A stretch of 64,000 nucleotides of DNA from Paenibacillus sp. SC116 (GCF_024733555.1 NZ_JANIOF010000006.1:186001-250000); one strand, 5' to 3'. Positions 43,573-53,315 are shown, counted from the stretch's first letter. Numbers and translations are program-made. The notes: generated from the sequence alone by a model not told the origin.

Positions 43573-45312
43573 ATGAATTTTAGCATGATATTAATGCTTA
43601 TCAATGCTTTTTTCGCCATTATTATTGGAGTATACTTCTGGAATTTGCTGAAGAGCCAGAAGTCCAACCGTACTGCTGTTGATCGGGAGTCCCGCAAAGA
43701 AATGGACAAACTTCGCAAAATGCGGTCGATCTCGCTTTCTAAGCCGCTTTCGGAGAAAACAAGACCTGCATCCATGAAGGACATGGTTGGCCAACGTGAT
43801 GGTCTGCGTGCGCTGAAAGCGGCGCTATGCAGTTCTAATCCGCAGCATGTCATTATTTATGGTCCTCCTGGAGTTGGCAAAACAGCTGCGGCAAGGGTTA
43901 TTTTAGAGGAAGCAAAGAAAAACCTGAGCTCTCCATTTACATTTGAATCAAAATTTACAGAAATCGATGCCACTACAGCTCGCTTTGACGAACGTGGTAT
44001 TGCTGATCCACTCATTGGATCTGTGCATGATCCAATTTACCAAGGAGCAGGTGCAATGGGGGTAGCGGGCATTCCTCAGCCCAAGCCTGGTGCAGTGACG
44101 AAGGCTCATGGGGGCGTATTGTTTATTGATGAGATTGGTGAACTTCACCCGATTCAAATGAACAAGCTGCTGAAGGTGTTGGAAGATCGAAAAGTATTTC
44201 TAGAGAGTGCTTACTATAATAGTGAAGATCCTAATATACCCACGCATATCCATGATATTTTTGAAAATGGTCTGCCGGCCGATTTCCGTCTTGTTGGAGC
44301 AACGACGCGTTCGCCGCAAGAAATATCGCCAGCTTTGCGTTCGCGCTGCATGGAAATATTTTTTAGACCGCTGCTGCCTGAAGAAATTGAGAGTATTGCT
44401 GAACATGCCGTGAAAAAAATAGGATTTCCTCCTGCGCCAGAAGCGGTCGATGTGTTGAAAAAATACGCAACAAATGGTCGTGAAGCGGTTAACATTATTC
44501 AGTTGGCTGTTGGATTAGCGCTGTCAGAGCATCGTTCTTCCTTAGTGGCAGCTGATGTAGAGTGGGTTATCAACAGCAGTCAGCTTACACCGCGGCCTGA
44601 TCGAAAAGTGGGTACAGCACCACAGGTGGGACTTGTAAACGGATTAGCGGTCTACGGCCCTAATATGGGGGCTTTGCTTGAGATCGAAGTATCTGCTATT
44701 CGGGTTAAAAATGGACATGGCAAATATACGATTACGGGTGTTGTTGAAGAAGAGGAGTTAAATGGTGGTGGGGCTCGTACGCTGCGTCGTAAAAGTATGG
44801 CGAAAGGCTCTATTGAGAATGTGCTGACGGTACTGCGAGCATGTGGCTATGAGACGAAAAATTACGATCTGCACATTAACTTTCCCGGGGGATCGCCGGT
44901 AGATGGTCCGTCTGCAGGGATAGCTATGGGTGTGGCAATTGCTTCTGCTATTAATGGATGGTCTATTGATCATCGTTTGGCAATGACTGGAGAGATTGGT
45001 GTTCATGGCAGGGTAAAACCAGTAGGTGGTGTGCTTGCCAAAGTAGAAGCGGCATTTCAAGCTGGTGCATCTCGTGTAATTATCCCCAAGGAAAATTGGC
45101 AGGAGATATTTAATGATTTAAACGGATTGCAAGTTATCCCTGTTGAATATTTTGAAGAAGTAATTAAGCACACATTCGCTGCTCAGATGCAGGATGATCC
45201 GCTCCAATTGCCGAAGTCATTTGAACGTTCTGGAGGCTCAGCCGTACCATTATTTCATGCAGAACCAACAGATGGTGGACATGGCGATAATCCCCCTTCT
45301 ACAACGTGCTAA
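43573..45312 (+). CDS. lonB: Membrane-anchored ATP-dependent protease LonB
   Basis: 579 residues. One N-terminal membrane helix (MILMLINAFFAIIIGVYFW) replaces the Lon N domain. AAA+ domain: Walker A GPPGVGKT (97-104) and Walker B VLFIDEIGEL. C-terminal Lon protease domain: catalytic Ser447 ([10 protein letters not shown]) and Lys490 (GGVLAKVEAA). In Bacillus, LonB acts in the forespore and helps control SigF/SigG programmes. AAGGAGGAG precedes the ATG. A linker rich in Lys/Arg follows the helix. Adjacent to lonA as in Bacillus. Confidence 0.96.
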   Translation: MNFSMILMLINAFFAIIIGVYFWNLLKSQKSNRTAVDRESRKEMDKLRKMRSISLSKPLSEKTRPASMKDMVGQRDGLRALKAALCSSNPQHVIIYGPPGVGKTAAARVILEEAKKNLSSPFTFESKFTEIDATTARFDERGIADPLIGSVHDPIYQGAGAMGVAGIPQPKPGAVTKAHGGVLFIDEIGELHPIQMNKLLKVLEDRKVFLESAYYNSEDPNIPTHIHDIFENGLPADFRLVGATTRSPQEISPALRSRCMEIFFRPLLPEEIESIAEHAVKKIGFPPAPEAVDVLKKYATNGREAVNIIQLAVGLALSEHRSSLVAADVEWVINSSQLTPRPDRKVGTAPQVGLVNGLAVYGPNMGALLEIEVSAIRVKNGHGKYTITGVVEEEELNGGGARTLRRKSMAKGSIENVLTVLRACGYETKNYDLHINFPGGSPVDGPSAGIAMGVAIASAINGWSIDHRLAMTGEIGVHGRVKPVGGVLAKVEAAFQAGASRVIIPKENWQEIFNDLNGLQVIPVEYFEEVIKHTFAAQMQDDPLQLPKSFERSGGSAVPLFHAEPTDGGHGDNPPSTTC

Positions 45313-45383
45313 TTGGTGTTTTGGGGCTCGATAAGTTACAATGGATATACATCTAACACGACAATCATGGGGGTGCTAATGCG

Positions 45384-47708
45384 ATGGAGCCGAAACTTGC
45401 ACAAGTTCGAAAGCTTCCACTTTTGCCTCTACGAGGACTACTAGTCTATCCAAGCATGGTGCTTCATCTGGATGTCGGGCGTGATAAGTCCGTTAAAGCG
45501 CTCGAGCAAGCGATGCTTGAAGACCAGATGCTGCTCTTGTGCTCCCAATCCGAAGTAAGCGTAGAGGATCCTGCGCAAGACGATATTTATCCGGTGGGGA
45601 CTGTAGCTACAGTTCGTCAAATGCTTCGTTTGCCTAACAATACGATTCGGGTACTTGTTGAAGGCATGACGAGGGCGGAAATTATTGAATATGTACCTAA
45701 TGATGAATTCTATGAAGTTAGAGTGAATCTCATCGAAGAGCACTCGGGAGCGGAGCATGAGACAGAGGCATTCCGACGTTCGGTTCTGTCTAAGTTCGAA
45801 AGCTATGTATCTTTATCCAAAAAAGTAACGGCGGAGATGTTAGCGGCAGTTACAGATATTACGGAACCTGGAAGGTTTGCCGATATGGTGGCGAGTCACT
45901 TGCCGCTTAAGCTCAAAGATAAGCAATACTTGCTTGAGCTTTCCAATGTCAGAGATCGGCTGGAAGCGCTGCTTGAGTTGTTGGAAAATGAAAGTGAAGT
46001 ACTTGAGCTGGAGCGGAAAATTCATTCGCAGGTGAAGAAGCGGATTGAGAAGACGCAGAAGGAATATTACTTGCGCGAGCAGATGAAAGCTATCCAGAAG
46101 GAGCTAGGCGACAAAGAGGGTCGTGTAGGCGAAGTGGAGGAGCTTCGTGAGCAGCTTAAGTCGCTAGAGGCACCGGAAAAAGTGCTTGAGAAGCTCGCTA
46201 AGGAAATCGATCGGCTAGAGAAGATTCCTCCTAGTTCAGCTGAAGGTGCTGTTGTTCGCAACTACATTGACTGGGTTATGCAAATTCCATGGGGAACTCG
46301 CACCGAGGATGATATGGACTTGCACAAAGCCGAGTCTATATTGGAAGCGGACCATTATGGTCTTGAAAAACCAAAGGAGCGGGTACTGGAGTATCTTGCA
46401 GTACAGCAGCTCGTTAAACAATTAAAAGGTCCGATATTGTGTATGGTTGGACCACCAGGTGTCGGGAAAACGTCTTTGGCGCGGTCCATTGCGAAGTCGC
46501 TTGGTCGTAAGTTTGTACGGATATCACTTGGTGGTGTAAGGGATGAAGCTGAGATTCGTGGTCATCGCCGAACGTATGTAGGAGCGATGCCAGGGCGTAT
46601 TATTCAGGCGCTGAAAACAGCGGGGTCGATGAATCCAGTTGTGCTCTTGGATGAGATTGATAAGATGGGTTCTGACATGCGAGGGGATCCTTCGGCAGCC
46701 ATGTTGGAAGTACTCGATCCAGAGCAAAACAATACGTTTAGCGATCATTTCATTGAGTTGCCTGTGGACTTATCCCAAGTTATGTTCGTGACGACCGCCA
46801 ATGCAGTTCATAACATACCCCGTCCGTTGCTTGATCGTATGGAATACATACCGCTGTCCGGTTATACGGAATTAGAGAAGCTGGAGATAGCGAAGCGTCA
46901 TCTATTCGAGAAGCAAATGCGCGATCATGGCCTTAAAGAAGAGCACTTGCAACTGGATGATGATGTTATCCGTCGTCTCATTCGCGAATATACGCGAGAA
47001 GCGGGTGTGCGTCAGTTAGAACAGCGTCTAGCTGCGCTTTGCCGTAAGGCGGCTAAGATTATTGTTTCCAAGTCGGAAGAGACGGTTCGAATTACTGCTT
47101 CTGATGTAGAGGAGTTTTTAGGGGTGCCTCGGTACAGATATGGTCAATCTGAAACAGAACATCAGGTTGGTATCGTTACGGGGCTTGCGTGGACAGAAGT
47201 TGGTGGTGATACGCTGACTATCGAGGTGACAGTCGTTCCGGGAACAGGCAAGCTGCTGCTGACTGGTAAGCTGGGTGATGTTATGAAGGAATCTGCTCAA
47301 GCGGCATTTAGCTACATCCGTTCTAAAGCCGATGTATGGCAGTTGGAGCCTTCATTCCATGAGAAATTGGATATACACATTCATGTACCAGAAGGTGCTA
47401 TTCCGAAGGATGGACCGTCTGCAGGGATTGCTATGGCTACGGCACTTGTTTCAGCTTTGACAAAGCGGTATGTCTCGAAGGATGTTGCTATGACAGGAGA
47501 GATTACTTTACGAGGTCGTGTGCTTCCGATTGGTGGCTTGAAAGAGAAGTCCTTGGCTGCACATCGAGCTGGCATTCAAAAAGTACTTTTCCCTCACGAC
47601 AATGTGCGTGACTTGGATGATATCCCTGAAAGCATTCGCCAAGAGTTGGTGTTTGTCCCCGTCCGTCATATGGATGAAGTGCTTGAGCATGCATTGCTTG
47701 AGCAATAA
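45384..47708 (+). CDS. lon: ATP-dependent protease La (LonA)
   Basis: 774 residues, cytosolic hexameric quality-control protease. The N domain starts [19 protein letters not shown]; the middle is a long coiled coil; the AAA+ module has Walker A GPPGVGKT (356-363) and [11 protein letters not shown]; the protease domain has catalytic Ser679 ([10 protein letters not shown]) and Lys722 ([13 protein letters not shown]), the same numbers as in E. coli Lon. GGGGGTG lies before the ATG. Follows lonB by 71 bp; no promoter was assigned in that gap, so a shared transcript is likely. Confidence 0.98.
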   Translation: MEPKLAQVRKLPLLPLRGLLVYPSMVLHLDVGRDKSVKALEQAMLEDQMLLLCSQSEVSVEDPAQDDIYPVGTVATVRQMLRLPNNTIRVLVEGMTRAEIIEYVPNDEFYEVRVNLIEEHSGAEHETEAFRRSVLSKFESYVSLSKKVTAEMLAAVTDITEPGRFADMVASHLPLKLKDKQYLLELSNVRDRLEALLELLENESEVLELERKIHSQVKKRIEKTQKEYYLREQMKAIQKELGDKEGRVGEVEELREQLKSLEAPEKVLEKLAKEIDRLEKIPPSSAEGAVVRNYIDWVMQIPWGTRTEDDMDLHKAESILEADHYGLEKPKERVLEYLAVQQLVKQLKGPILCMVGPPGVGKTSLARSIAKSLGRKFVRISLGGVRDEAEIRGHRRTYVGAMPGRIIQALKTAGSMNPVVLLDEIDKMGSDMRGDPSAAMLEVLDPEQNNTFSDHFIELPVDLSQVMFVTTANAVHNIPRPLLDRMEYIPLSGYTELEKLEIAKRHLFEKQMRDHGLKEEHLQLDDDVIRRLIREYTREAGVRQLEQRLAALCRKAAKIIVSKSEETVRITASDVEEFLGVPRYRYGQSETEHQVGIVTGLAWTEVGGDTLTIEVTVVPGTGKLLLTGKLGDVMKESAQAAFSYIRSKADVWQLEPSFHEKLDIHIHVPEGAIPKDGPSAGIAMATALVSALTKRYVSKDVAMTGEITLRGRVLPIGGLKEKSLAAHRAGIQKVLFPHDNVRDLDDIPESIRQELVFVPVRHMDEVLEHALLEQ

Positions 47709-47862
47709 AGGTGCTGAAGTCGTGTAAGCGACGAGGTTTTTATTTCCCTTAATCAGCATGTGTAGGATAGAAGGTAATATATAGTGGTGACGAATGAAGC
47801 GGGCGCCGATATTAGGCGTCCGTTATTGCGTATGTAGTATTGATGAAGGATGGTGTAGCAAC

Positions 47863-48501
47863 ATGAAAATTAAAAATGCAGAATTTATTATTAGTGCGGT
47901 AGGTCCAGATCAGTATCCAGAGGACGGGCTACCTGAAATCGCGCTGGCAGGGCGCTCAAATGTAGGGAAATCCTCATTAATTAACCGCCTTATTATGCGA
48001 AAAAATCTGGCTCGTACAAGTTCGCAGCCAGGTAAAACACAGCAATTGAACTATTATCGTATTCATACAGATAATGAACTTTATTTTGTCGATGTACCTG
48101 GCTATGGCTTTGCTAAAGTATCAAAAACACAACGTGCTGCTTGGGGGCGTATGATTGAAGCTTACATTCAGAATCGAGAGCCGTTAAAGCTTATTATGCA
48201 AGTCATTGACCTCCGTCATGCGCCTTCAAAAGACGATGTTATGATGTATGATTGGTTGACTCATTTTGATCTGCCTGTATGTATTGTAGCGACGAAAGCG
48301 GACAAGCTGCCGCGCAGCCAATGGCCAAAGCATTTGAAGCAGGTAAAGACTACGCTTGGCATAAAGCCCAATACGCCAATTGTGATGTTCTCTTCTGAGA
48401 CAGGTATGGGAAGAGAAGAACTGTGGGACATTATTACTCAAGAGGCGTTTCCAGAAATGGATGCAGATTTAGAAGAAGGTAATAATTCATCGGAAACATA
48501 G
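47863..48501 (+). CDS. engB: Ribosome-biogenesis GTPase EngB (YsxC)
   Basis: GTPase needed for assembly of the 50S subunit, 212 residues. G1 is GRSNVGKS (30-37), the switch-region [13 protein letters not shown] carries G2, G3 is DVPGYGFA, G4 is TKAD, and the C-terminal SSETG segment is G5. The frame extends to 47794, but ATG 47863, behind GAAGGATGG, begins the typical MKIKNAEFI. The lonA-engB order is as in Bacillus subtilis. An imperfect CGGGCGCC..GGCGTCCG hairpin lies just upstream (47799-47823). Confidence 0.96.
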   Translation: MKIKNAEFIISAVGPDQYPEDGLPEIALAGRSNVGKSSLINRLIMRKNLARTSSQPGKTQQLNYYRIHTDNELYFVDVPGYGFAKVSKTQRAAWGRMIEAYIQNREPLKLIMQVIDLRHAPSKDDVMMYDWLTHFDLPVCIVATKADKLPRSQWPKHLKQVKTTLGIKPNTPIVMFSSETGMGREELWDIITQEAFPEMDADLEEGNNSSET

Positions 48502-48672
48502 GTTGAAACGGCTAGAAAACAAGAAACAATGCTGTTATTGCAGTGGAATGCCGTTTTCCAGCTGATTTTTCTAAAATCCTCAATAAAATAATGACTCGCT
48601 AAGAGGAAAAACACTTTGCTCTGTAGTATAATGTTAATGTAAGCAAAGGTTCAGGAATTGAGGAGATAAAGT

Positions 48673-49257
48673 ATGGCTAGGCGATTAGCCACAGAATATG
48701 TGAAAGCCCGTATGCAGATGACAGAGCCGCAATTAACCTTATTTTTAAGTTCATTACCAGGCCAAACGTTAGCTTGGCGTGTTAAAGTAATGGACAATGG
48801 GAATCAAGAAGTTGTTCTTGAGGATGGTCAAGGTGATGCGATTACGTTCCTGTTCGAGAAGCAAGGCAATCGGTATGTCTGTGTAACGTCTTGTCGCTTA
48901 CTTCGCCCGAAGTTAACCCAGATCATGCATAAGCTTGTAATGGAGTTTCGTGGTGAGGCGGTTGTTAACCGCATTTTTGCAGGCTTTACAATGCAGTATG
49001 TATATACTGAGGGTAAGGTTTGCCAAATTGTAGAGCAACAGGGTGAGCAAGCTCGGATCGTATACGAACAGAAGGACTTTGCTCGCGACTTGCAGATGAT
49101 GTATGGCCAAGATATTGTGGAACAGCAAATTGCTGTTATACGTGAACAGATCAACGAGCTGTTGGATGCGCGTAACCGTGAATTAAGTGATCAGGTTGCA
49201 TCCATTGATCAGCAGTTGCATGCATTATCACATCAATTGTTTGTATTAGAAGCGTAA
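48673..49257 (+). CDS. Unknown 194-residue protein with coiled-coil C-terminus
   Basis: Not recognised. A basic start (MARRLATEYVKARMQM) is followed by beta-like segments (QTLAWRVKVMDNGNQEVVLE, YVCVTSCRLLRPKLTQI) and a C-terminal helical/coiled-coil part (EQQIAVIREQINELLDARNR ... ALSHQLFVLEA). No signal peptide or membrane segment. GAGGAG lies 9 nt before the ATG. It lies between engB and speD, is followed by a clear terminator, and probably forms its own unit. Confidence 0.75.
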   Translation: MARRLATEYVKARMQMTEPQLTLFLSSLPGQTLAWRVKVMDNGNQEVVLEDGQGDAITFLFEKQGNRYVCVTSCRLLRPKLTQIMHKLVMEFRGEAVVNRIFAGFTMQYVYTEGKVCQIVEQQGEQARIVYEQKDFARDLQMMYGQDIVEQQIAVIREQINELLDARNRELSDQVASIDQQLHALSHQLFVLEA

Positions 49258-49296
49258 GCAATACGGAATCATACACATATACGATGCTCATAATAG

Positions 49297-49325
49297 CCGC
49301 CTCTACATAGAGGCGGTCTTTCTTG
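49297..49325 (+). terminator. Rho-independent terminator
   Basis: CCGCCTCT (49297-49304) pairs perfectly with AGAGGCGG (49309-49316), 4-nt loop, then TCTTTCTTG. Confidence 0.8.
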
Positions 49326-49426
49326 TTTATAATACGAATACAGCTTAATGGCATCCGAATAATAGTGTAAATCCGATGAAAAATTGTTCGGAAAAAAAGA
49401 AGTTTGGAATTTCTTGAAAAAAGGGC

Positions 49427-49455
49427 TTGCAATAATGTTCGCAAGATGTTATTTT
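49427..49455 (+). promoter_or_regulatory. Predicted promoter of speD
   Basis: TTGCAA (49427-49432), 17-bp spacer, TATTTT (49450-49455). It would give a leader of about 147 nt that contains the folded element described next. Confidence 0.6.
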
Positions 49456-49473
49456 TAATCTCGTTGAAAACAT

Positions 49474-49597
49474 ATATAGGAACCAGGATTCACTCAGGAC
49501 ATTGTATGTTGCGAGAGATGCATTCCCTCGGGAAGTGAATGACGTAGGTCCTAGCGGATGAAAATTGTTTCAAAAAACATTTTATTCCTAGGAAGGG
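49474..49597 (+). promoter_or_regulatory. Structured speD leader, candidate cis-regulatory RNA
   Basis: Stem P1 joins TAGGAACC (49477-49484) to GGTCCTA (49547-49553, one bulged A); P2 joins ATTCACT (49488-49494) to AGTGAAT (49534-49540); an inner CGAG/CTCG hairpin (49512-49530) caps it. The 3' strand TCCTAG (49549-49554) can instead pair with CTAGGA (49588-49593), which overlaps the AGGAAGGGGG ribosome binding site. Formation of P1 and blocking of the ribosome binding site are therefore mutually exclusive. The ligand or signal is unknown; it matches no riboswitch consensus I know. Confidence 0.5.
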
Positions 49598-49608
49598 GGA
49601 AACGAAAG

Positions 49609-50007
49609 ATGGAATATTCAACTTTCGGAAGACACGTTGCTGTTGACACATGGGGGGTAGACTTTGATTTACTCAACAATGCTGATTACCTCCAATCTCA
49701 GCTGGTAGAAGCTGCTGAAGCTTGCGGGGCTACGGTACTGTCCGTACAATCCAAGCAATTTGAACCACAAGGAGCAACAGTGCTCGTCTTGTTGTCGGAA
49801 AGTCATCTTTCCATCCACACTTACCCAGAGCGTGGATTTGCTGCTATTGATTGTTACACATGTGGGGAGACGGTTGATCCGCAACTCGCAATTGATTACC
49901 TGGTATCCGTGCTTAAGCCGGAAAAGACGTTCGCGAAGAAAATTATTCGTGGACTTGGTGAACTTGAAGTAGTGACACCGGATATGCAAGTGAAGGAACT
50001 TGTATAA
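49609..50007 (+). CDS. speD: S-adenosylmethionine decarboxylase proenzyme
   Basis: Makes decarboxylated SAM, the aminopropyl donor for spermidine. The 132-residue prokaryotic class 1B form self-cleaves between Glu64 and Ser65 (SESHLSIHTYPE), leaving a pyruvoyl cofactor at Ser65; His70 and Cys85 (CYTCGE) complete the active site in the positions known from Thermotoga SpeD. The frame extends to 49558; ATG 49609, behind AGGAAGGGGG, gives the normal MEYSTFGRH start. Preceded by a structured leader and followed by its own terminator. speE is not in the window. Confidence 0.96.
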   Translation: MEYSTFGRHVAVDTWGVDFDLLNNADYLQSQLVEAAEACGATVLSVQSKQFEPQGATVLVLLSESHLSIHTYPERGFAAIDCYTCGETVDPQLAIDYLVSVLKPEKTFAKKIIRGLGELEVVTPDMQVKELV

Positions 50008-50064
50008 TACGGTATAAATGAATGTTTAATATGTGATTAAACGTATAACTAGCTAAGTATATCC

Positions 50065-50096
50065 ATCCATCGGGATTTTCCCGGTGGATTTTTTAT
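50065..50096 (+). terminator. Rho-independent terminator after speD
   Basis: ATCCATCGGG (50065-50074) pairs with CCCGGTGGAT (50080-50089, one G-U), then TTTTTTATTT. Confidence 0.88.
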
Positions 50097-50173
50097 TTGC
50101 AGGCTGTGCTTTCGTCGCTCGTTCGCAGTGACGGTAGGATAGCTTTTTTTGTTAATAGGGTGTATTTCCTGTG

Positions 50174-50201
50174 TTGTTACATAAGATTTGGTTAATAAAT
50201 T
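50174..50201 (+). promoter_or_regulatory. Candidate promoter of glnQHMP
   Basis: TTGTTA (50174-50179), 16-bp spacer, TAAATT (50196-50201), about 70 bp before glnQ. No clear GlnR/TnrA box was found here, although Bacillus glnQHMP is TnrA-activated. Confidence 0.45.
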
Positions 50202-50270
50202 AGGGACACGTCCATACAAATAGTAGTAGTGCTTCGTGTCTATATCTTGTGTGAAGGCAGGTGAATCTTA

Positions 50271-50999
50271 TTGATCGGCTTTGAGCAGGTGAATAAACAC
50301 TATGGTTCCTTTCATGTTTTAAAAGATATTAATCTCCACATTGAGACGGGAGAGGTGGTTGTTGTGATTGGACCTTCTGGTTCAGGCAAGAGTACACTAC
50401 TCCGTTGTATCAATCGCCTAGAAGAAATTTCATCAGGTAATCTAATCGTTAACGGTTACCAAGTCCACGACAGCAAACTCCCGCTTAATCATTTCCGTAA
50501 ACATATTGGTATTGTGTTTCAGCATTTTAATTTGTACCCGCATATGAAGGTAATTGACAACATCACACTGGCGCCGGTTCGTGTGCTCGGTTTGCCGGAG
50601 CATGAGGCAAAGAAAAGGGCCCTTGCTTATTTGGAGAGAGTGGGTATCGCGGATAAGGCAGAGGCGTATCCTGCTCAATTGTCTGGTGGGCAGCAGCAGC
50701 GAGTAGCCATCGCTCGAGGTCTGGCAATGAATCCAGGCATTATGTTGTTTGATGAGCCGACCTCTGCCTTGGATCCTGAAATGATTGGTGAAGTGCTGGA
50801 TGTTATGAGATCGCTTGCAAAAGAAGGCATGACGATGGTAATCGTTTCCCATGAGATGGGATTTGCCCGTGAGGTTGCGGATCGGATTGTATTTATGGAT
50901 CAGGGCCAAATTGTGGAGGAAGCAGCAGCAGTCGATTTTTTTGTTCATCCGAAAGAAGAGCGTGCACGTGTGTTTCTTAGTCGTTTGCTGCATCATTAA
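50271..50999 (+). CDS. glnQ: Amino-acid ABC transporter ATP-binding protein (GlnQ-like)
   Basis: 242-residue ATPase of a polar-amino-acid importer. Walker [10 protein letters not shown] (34-42), Q-loop [10 protein letters not shown], signature LSGGQ (137-141), Walker [14 protein letters not shown], and the switch His in VSHEMGF. The start is TTG 50271, 6 nt after AGGTGA. It is the first of four genes in the same order as Bacillus subtilis glnQ-glnH-glnM-glnP, which supports a glutamine specificity; the substrate is otherwise not readable. Confidence 0.93.
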   Translation: MIGFEQVNKHYGSFHVLKDINLHIETGEVVVVIGPSGSGKSTLLRCINRLEEISSGNLIVNGYQVHDSKLPLNHFRKHIGIVFQHFNLYPHMKVIDNITLAPVRVLGLPEHEAKKRALAYLERVGIADKAEAYPAQLSGGQQQRVAIARGLAMNPGIMLFDEPTSALDPEMIGEVLDVMRSLAKEGMTMVIVSHEMGFAREVADRIVFMDQGQIVEEAAAVDFFVHPKEERARVFLSRLLHH

Positions 51000-51023
51000 T
51001 CGAAATGAATCAGGGGGGATTGT

Positions 51024-51842
51024 ATGAATAAGAAGTCTACATCCAAAGGGAAATGTTTAATGATGGTTGCTTGTGTCGGATTATTGCTGTTCCTTACAGC
51101 ATGTAGTGGGGGAAGCACGAACAAGTCAGCCATAGAGACAGCTAAGGAGCGTGATAAGCTCGTCATTGGTGTGAAGTTCGATACGAATTTATTTGGATTG
51201 AAAGATCCGGGTACTGGTGAAGTACGTGGATTTGATGTGGATATTGCAAAGGCAGTCGCGAAGAAGTTGCTAGGTGATGAGAAGAAGCTGGAGTTGAAGG
51301 AAGTAACGTCGAAGACAAGAATCCCAATGCTGAAAAACGGAGATATCGATGCGATTGTTGCGACGATGACCATTACAGAGGAGCGCAAGCAGCAGGTGGA
51401 TTTTACGGATGTGTATTTTGAAGCGGGACAATCTTTGCTTGTGAAAAAAGGCAGCTCGGTAAGTTCCATCGATGATCTGAAATCAGGTGTGAAAGTGCTC
51501 GCTGTTAAAGGCTCAACCTCAGCCAAAAATGTTAAGGAAAAGGCACCTGATGCAGAAGTGCTGGAATTTGAAAATTATCAGGAGGCTTTTACCGCGCTGA
51601 AGTCTGGTAAAGGTGAAGCGCTAACGACAGATAATGCAATTTTGTTAGGCATGATGCAGCAGGACTCTAATTTTGAAATGGTAGGCGGAAACTTTACTGA
51701 TGAGCCATACGGTATAGCCGTACGCAAGGGGGATGAGCAGCTTGCAAAGCTCATTAATGATTTGATCAAGGAAATGAAGGCGAATGGTGAGTATGACAAA
51801 TTGTACGAACAATGGATGGGACAGAAGCCGCCTGCTAAGTAA
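51024..51842 (+). CDS. glnH: Amino-acid ABC transporter substrate-binding lipoprotein (GlnH-like)
   Basis: 272 residues. Signal peptide with lipobox LTAC (Cys27), then a periplasmic-binding type 2 fold: LVIGVKFDTNLFGLKDPGTG, VRGFDVDIAKAVAKKL, PMLKNGDIDAIVATMTIT, VLAVKGSTSAKNVKE and GIAVRKGDEQLAKLIN. The region DFTDVYFEAGQSLLV lines the ligand cleft as in glutamine/glutamate binders. CAGGGGGGA precedes the ATG. Second gene of glnQHMP. Confidence 0.93.
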   Translation: MNKKSTSKGKCLMMVACVGLLLFLTACSGGSTNKSAIETAKERDKLVIGVKFDTNLFGLKDPGTGEVRGFDVDIAKAVAKKLLGDEKKLELKEVTSKTRIPMLKNGDIDAIVATMTITEERKQQVDFTDVYFEAGQSLLVKKGSSVSSIDDLKSGVKVLAVKGSTSAKNVKEKAPDAEVLEFENYQEAFTALKSGKGEALTTDNAILLGMMQQDSNFEMVGGNFTDEPYGIAVRKGDEQLAKLINDLIKEMKANGEYDKLYEQWMGQKPPAK

Positions 51843-51887
51843 AACTGTCCATTTAATTTAAATGAAGCCAAGGAAGGAGACTATAAG

Positions 51888-52529
51888 ATGATTTCCTTGC
51901 TCATTGATCATGGGGATCGATACGTAGAGGGATTTCTAAATACGCTAATTATTAGTGTGTTTGCGCTAATTGGCAGCTTCGTATTAGGGACAGTGCTGGC
52001 AGTGATGCGGATTGCATCGATCCGGATTCTGCGGTGGATAGGGACGGCCTACGTTGAGTTTATTCGCAATATCCCTTTGCTGCTTGTTGTAGCCATATTT
52101 TATCATGGTTTGGCTTTCCTTGGATTGAGCGGTTTTGTTGCTGGGGGCATAGGTCTCACCATCTATACGGCCGCTTATATTGCCGATGCGATACGTGCGG
52201 GTATCCAGTCTATTCCGAAAGGACAAATCGAAGCTGCAAGGTGTTCGGGCCTGTCCTACTTGCAAGCGATGAGATTTATCGTACTACCGCAAGCCATAAA
52301 GATTGTAATCCCGCCGCTGGGCAATCAATTTCTGAATTTGATTAAAAACTCCGCTATTTTAGGTGTATACGCTGGTGCAGATTTAATGTACTTCGGTGAT
52401 CAAATTAACTCTGATACGTTTGATACGTTCAATGTATACCTGTTAGTTGGTTTGTTCTATTTGTTGCTAACTATTCCAACTAGCTTTGCTGTTCGGGCGT
52501 TGGAGCGACGAATGGCGCGAAGTAGTTAG
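51888..52529 (+). CDS. glnM: Amino-acid ABC transporter permease (GlnM-like)
   Basis: 213 residues, membrane protein with five predicted helices (LNTLIISVFALIGSFVLGTV, LLLVVAIFYHGLAFLG, GGIGLTIYTAAYIADAIRAG). It has the His/Glu/Gln/Met family EAA-type loop AIRAGIQSIPKGQIEAARCSGLS, which contacts the ATPase, and GLSYLQAMRFIVLPQA. AAGGAGAC lies 7 nt before the ATG. Third gene of the operon. Confidence 0.92.
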   Translation: MISLLIDHGDRYVEGFLNTLIISVFALIGSFVLGTVLAVMRIASIRILRWIGTAYVEFIRNIPLLLVVAIFYHGLAFLGLSGFVAGGIGLTIYTAAYIADAIRAGIQSIPKGQIEAARCSGLSYLQAMRFIVLPQAIKIVIPPLGNQFLNLIKNSAILGVYAGADLMYFGDQINSDTFDTFNVYLLVGLFYLLLTIPTSFAVRALERRMARSS

Positions 52530-52544
52530 GGAAGGAGGCTTAGG

Positions 52545-53192
52545 ATGGATTTTATCGGGGCTTATTCGTATGACAATGTGATGTACTTGCTGCAGGGATT
52601 AGGTGTCTCGATAGCAGTTGCTGCAGCTGCGATTGTACTGAGCTTTATTCTAGCTTGTTTGCTCGCTATTATTCGATATGCGCGTATTCCTGTCCTTTCT
52701 CAAATTGTCACTGTATGTGTGGAAACGATTCGTAATTTGCCTTTGCTGCTTATCATTTTCTTTGTGTATTTTGCACTGCCCGAGGTTGGTATTAAAATGA
52801 GCGTGTTTACGTCGGCAATCGTAGCTCTGACGATATTTGAAGCAGCCATGATATCGGAAATTGTGCGAGCGGGCTTGCTGTCGATAGATAAAGGGCAAAT
52901 TGAAGCAGCACGGTCCAGTGGACTATCCTATATTCAGACGCTGCGTTTCATTACTCTACCGCAAGCCTTGCGGCGTATGGTGCCACCTATTGTAGGTCAG
53001 TTTATTTCCTTGATTAAGGATACGTCGCTGACCGTTATTATTTCACTGCCGGAATTGATGCATAGCGCGAAAGTGGTGAGCGGGCAAAACTTCAACTACG
53101 TCATTCCGATTTATTTGTTGGCGGCTTTGTTCTATTTTATTATTAATTTTACGATATCAAGTGTAGCAAAGCGTATTGAGGTGCGTGTTTAA
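52545..53192 (+). CDS. glnP: Amino-acid ABC transporter permease (GlnP-like)
   Basis: 215 residues, paralogue of the preceding permease with the same layout (AAAIVLSFILACLLAIIRY, LLLIIFFVYFALPEVG) and the loop EIVRAGLLSIDKGQIEAARSSGLS. The two permeases would form the heterodimeric channel. AAGGAGG precedes the ATG, 15 bp after glnM. End of the operon; no terminator before the orphan promoter at 53213, though the terminator at 53271 may serve it. Confidence 0.92.
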   Translation: MDFIGAYSYDNVMYLLQGLGVSIAVAAAAIVLSFILACLLAIIRYARIPVLSQIVTVCVETIRNLPLLLIIFFVYFALPEVGIKMSVFTSAIVALTIFEAAMISEIVRAGLLSIDKGQIEAARSSGLSYIQTLRFITLPQALRRMVPPIVGQFISLIKDTSLTVIISLPELMHSAKVVSGQNFNYVIPIYLLAALFYFIINFTISSVAKRIEVRV

Positions 53193-53212
53193 AGGAACTG
53201 TTAATTTTTGTC

Positions 53213-53240
53213 TTGTAAATCTTGGGCTGGGGCGTATAAT
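53213..53240 (+). promoter_or_regulatory. Orphan promoter upstream of a terminator (candidate small RNA)
   Basis: TTGTAA (53213-53218), 16-bp spacer, perfect TATAAT (53235-53240). Transcription would start near 53247 and run into the terminator at 53271-53315, giving an RNA of about 65-70 nt with no ORF. Confidence 0.5.
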
Positions 53241-53270
53241 GTAAATAAATTGATACAAGTGGACGGCAGG

Positions 53271-53315
53271 CAGCCGGACGTTAACCTTATATAGGGGCGT
53301 CCGGCTGTTTTTTTA
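53271..53315 (+). terminator. Strong Rho-independent terminator
   Basis: CAGCCGGACG (53271-53280) pairs perfectly with CGTCCGGCTG (53298-53307), then TTTTTTT. It ends the glnQHMP transcript or the candidate small RNA. The following 53316-53577 shows no gene. Confidence 0.92.

Noticed and set aside
50101-50150. Second hairpin before TTTTTTT upstream of glnQ
   Set aside because: The stem is imperfect (CGTCGC with GTGACG, GCTGT with GATAGC); the terminator at 50065 already ends speD transcription.
50008-50270. GlnR/TnrA box before glnQHMP
   Set aside because: Only partial TGTnA-like half-sites (for example near 50030 and 50177); none fits TGTnA-N7-TnACA.
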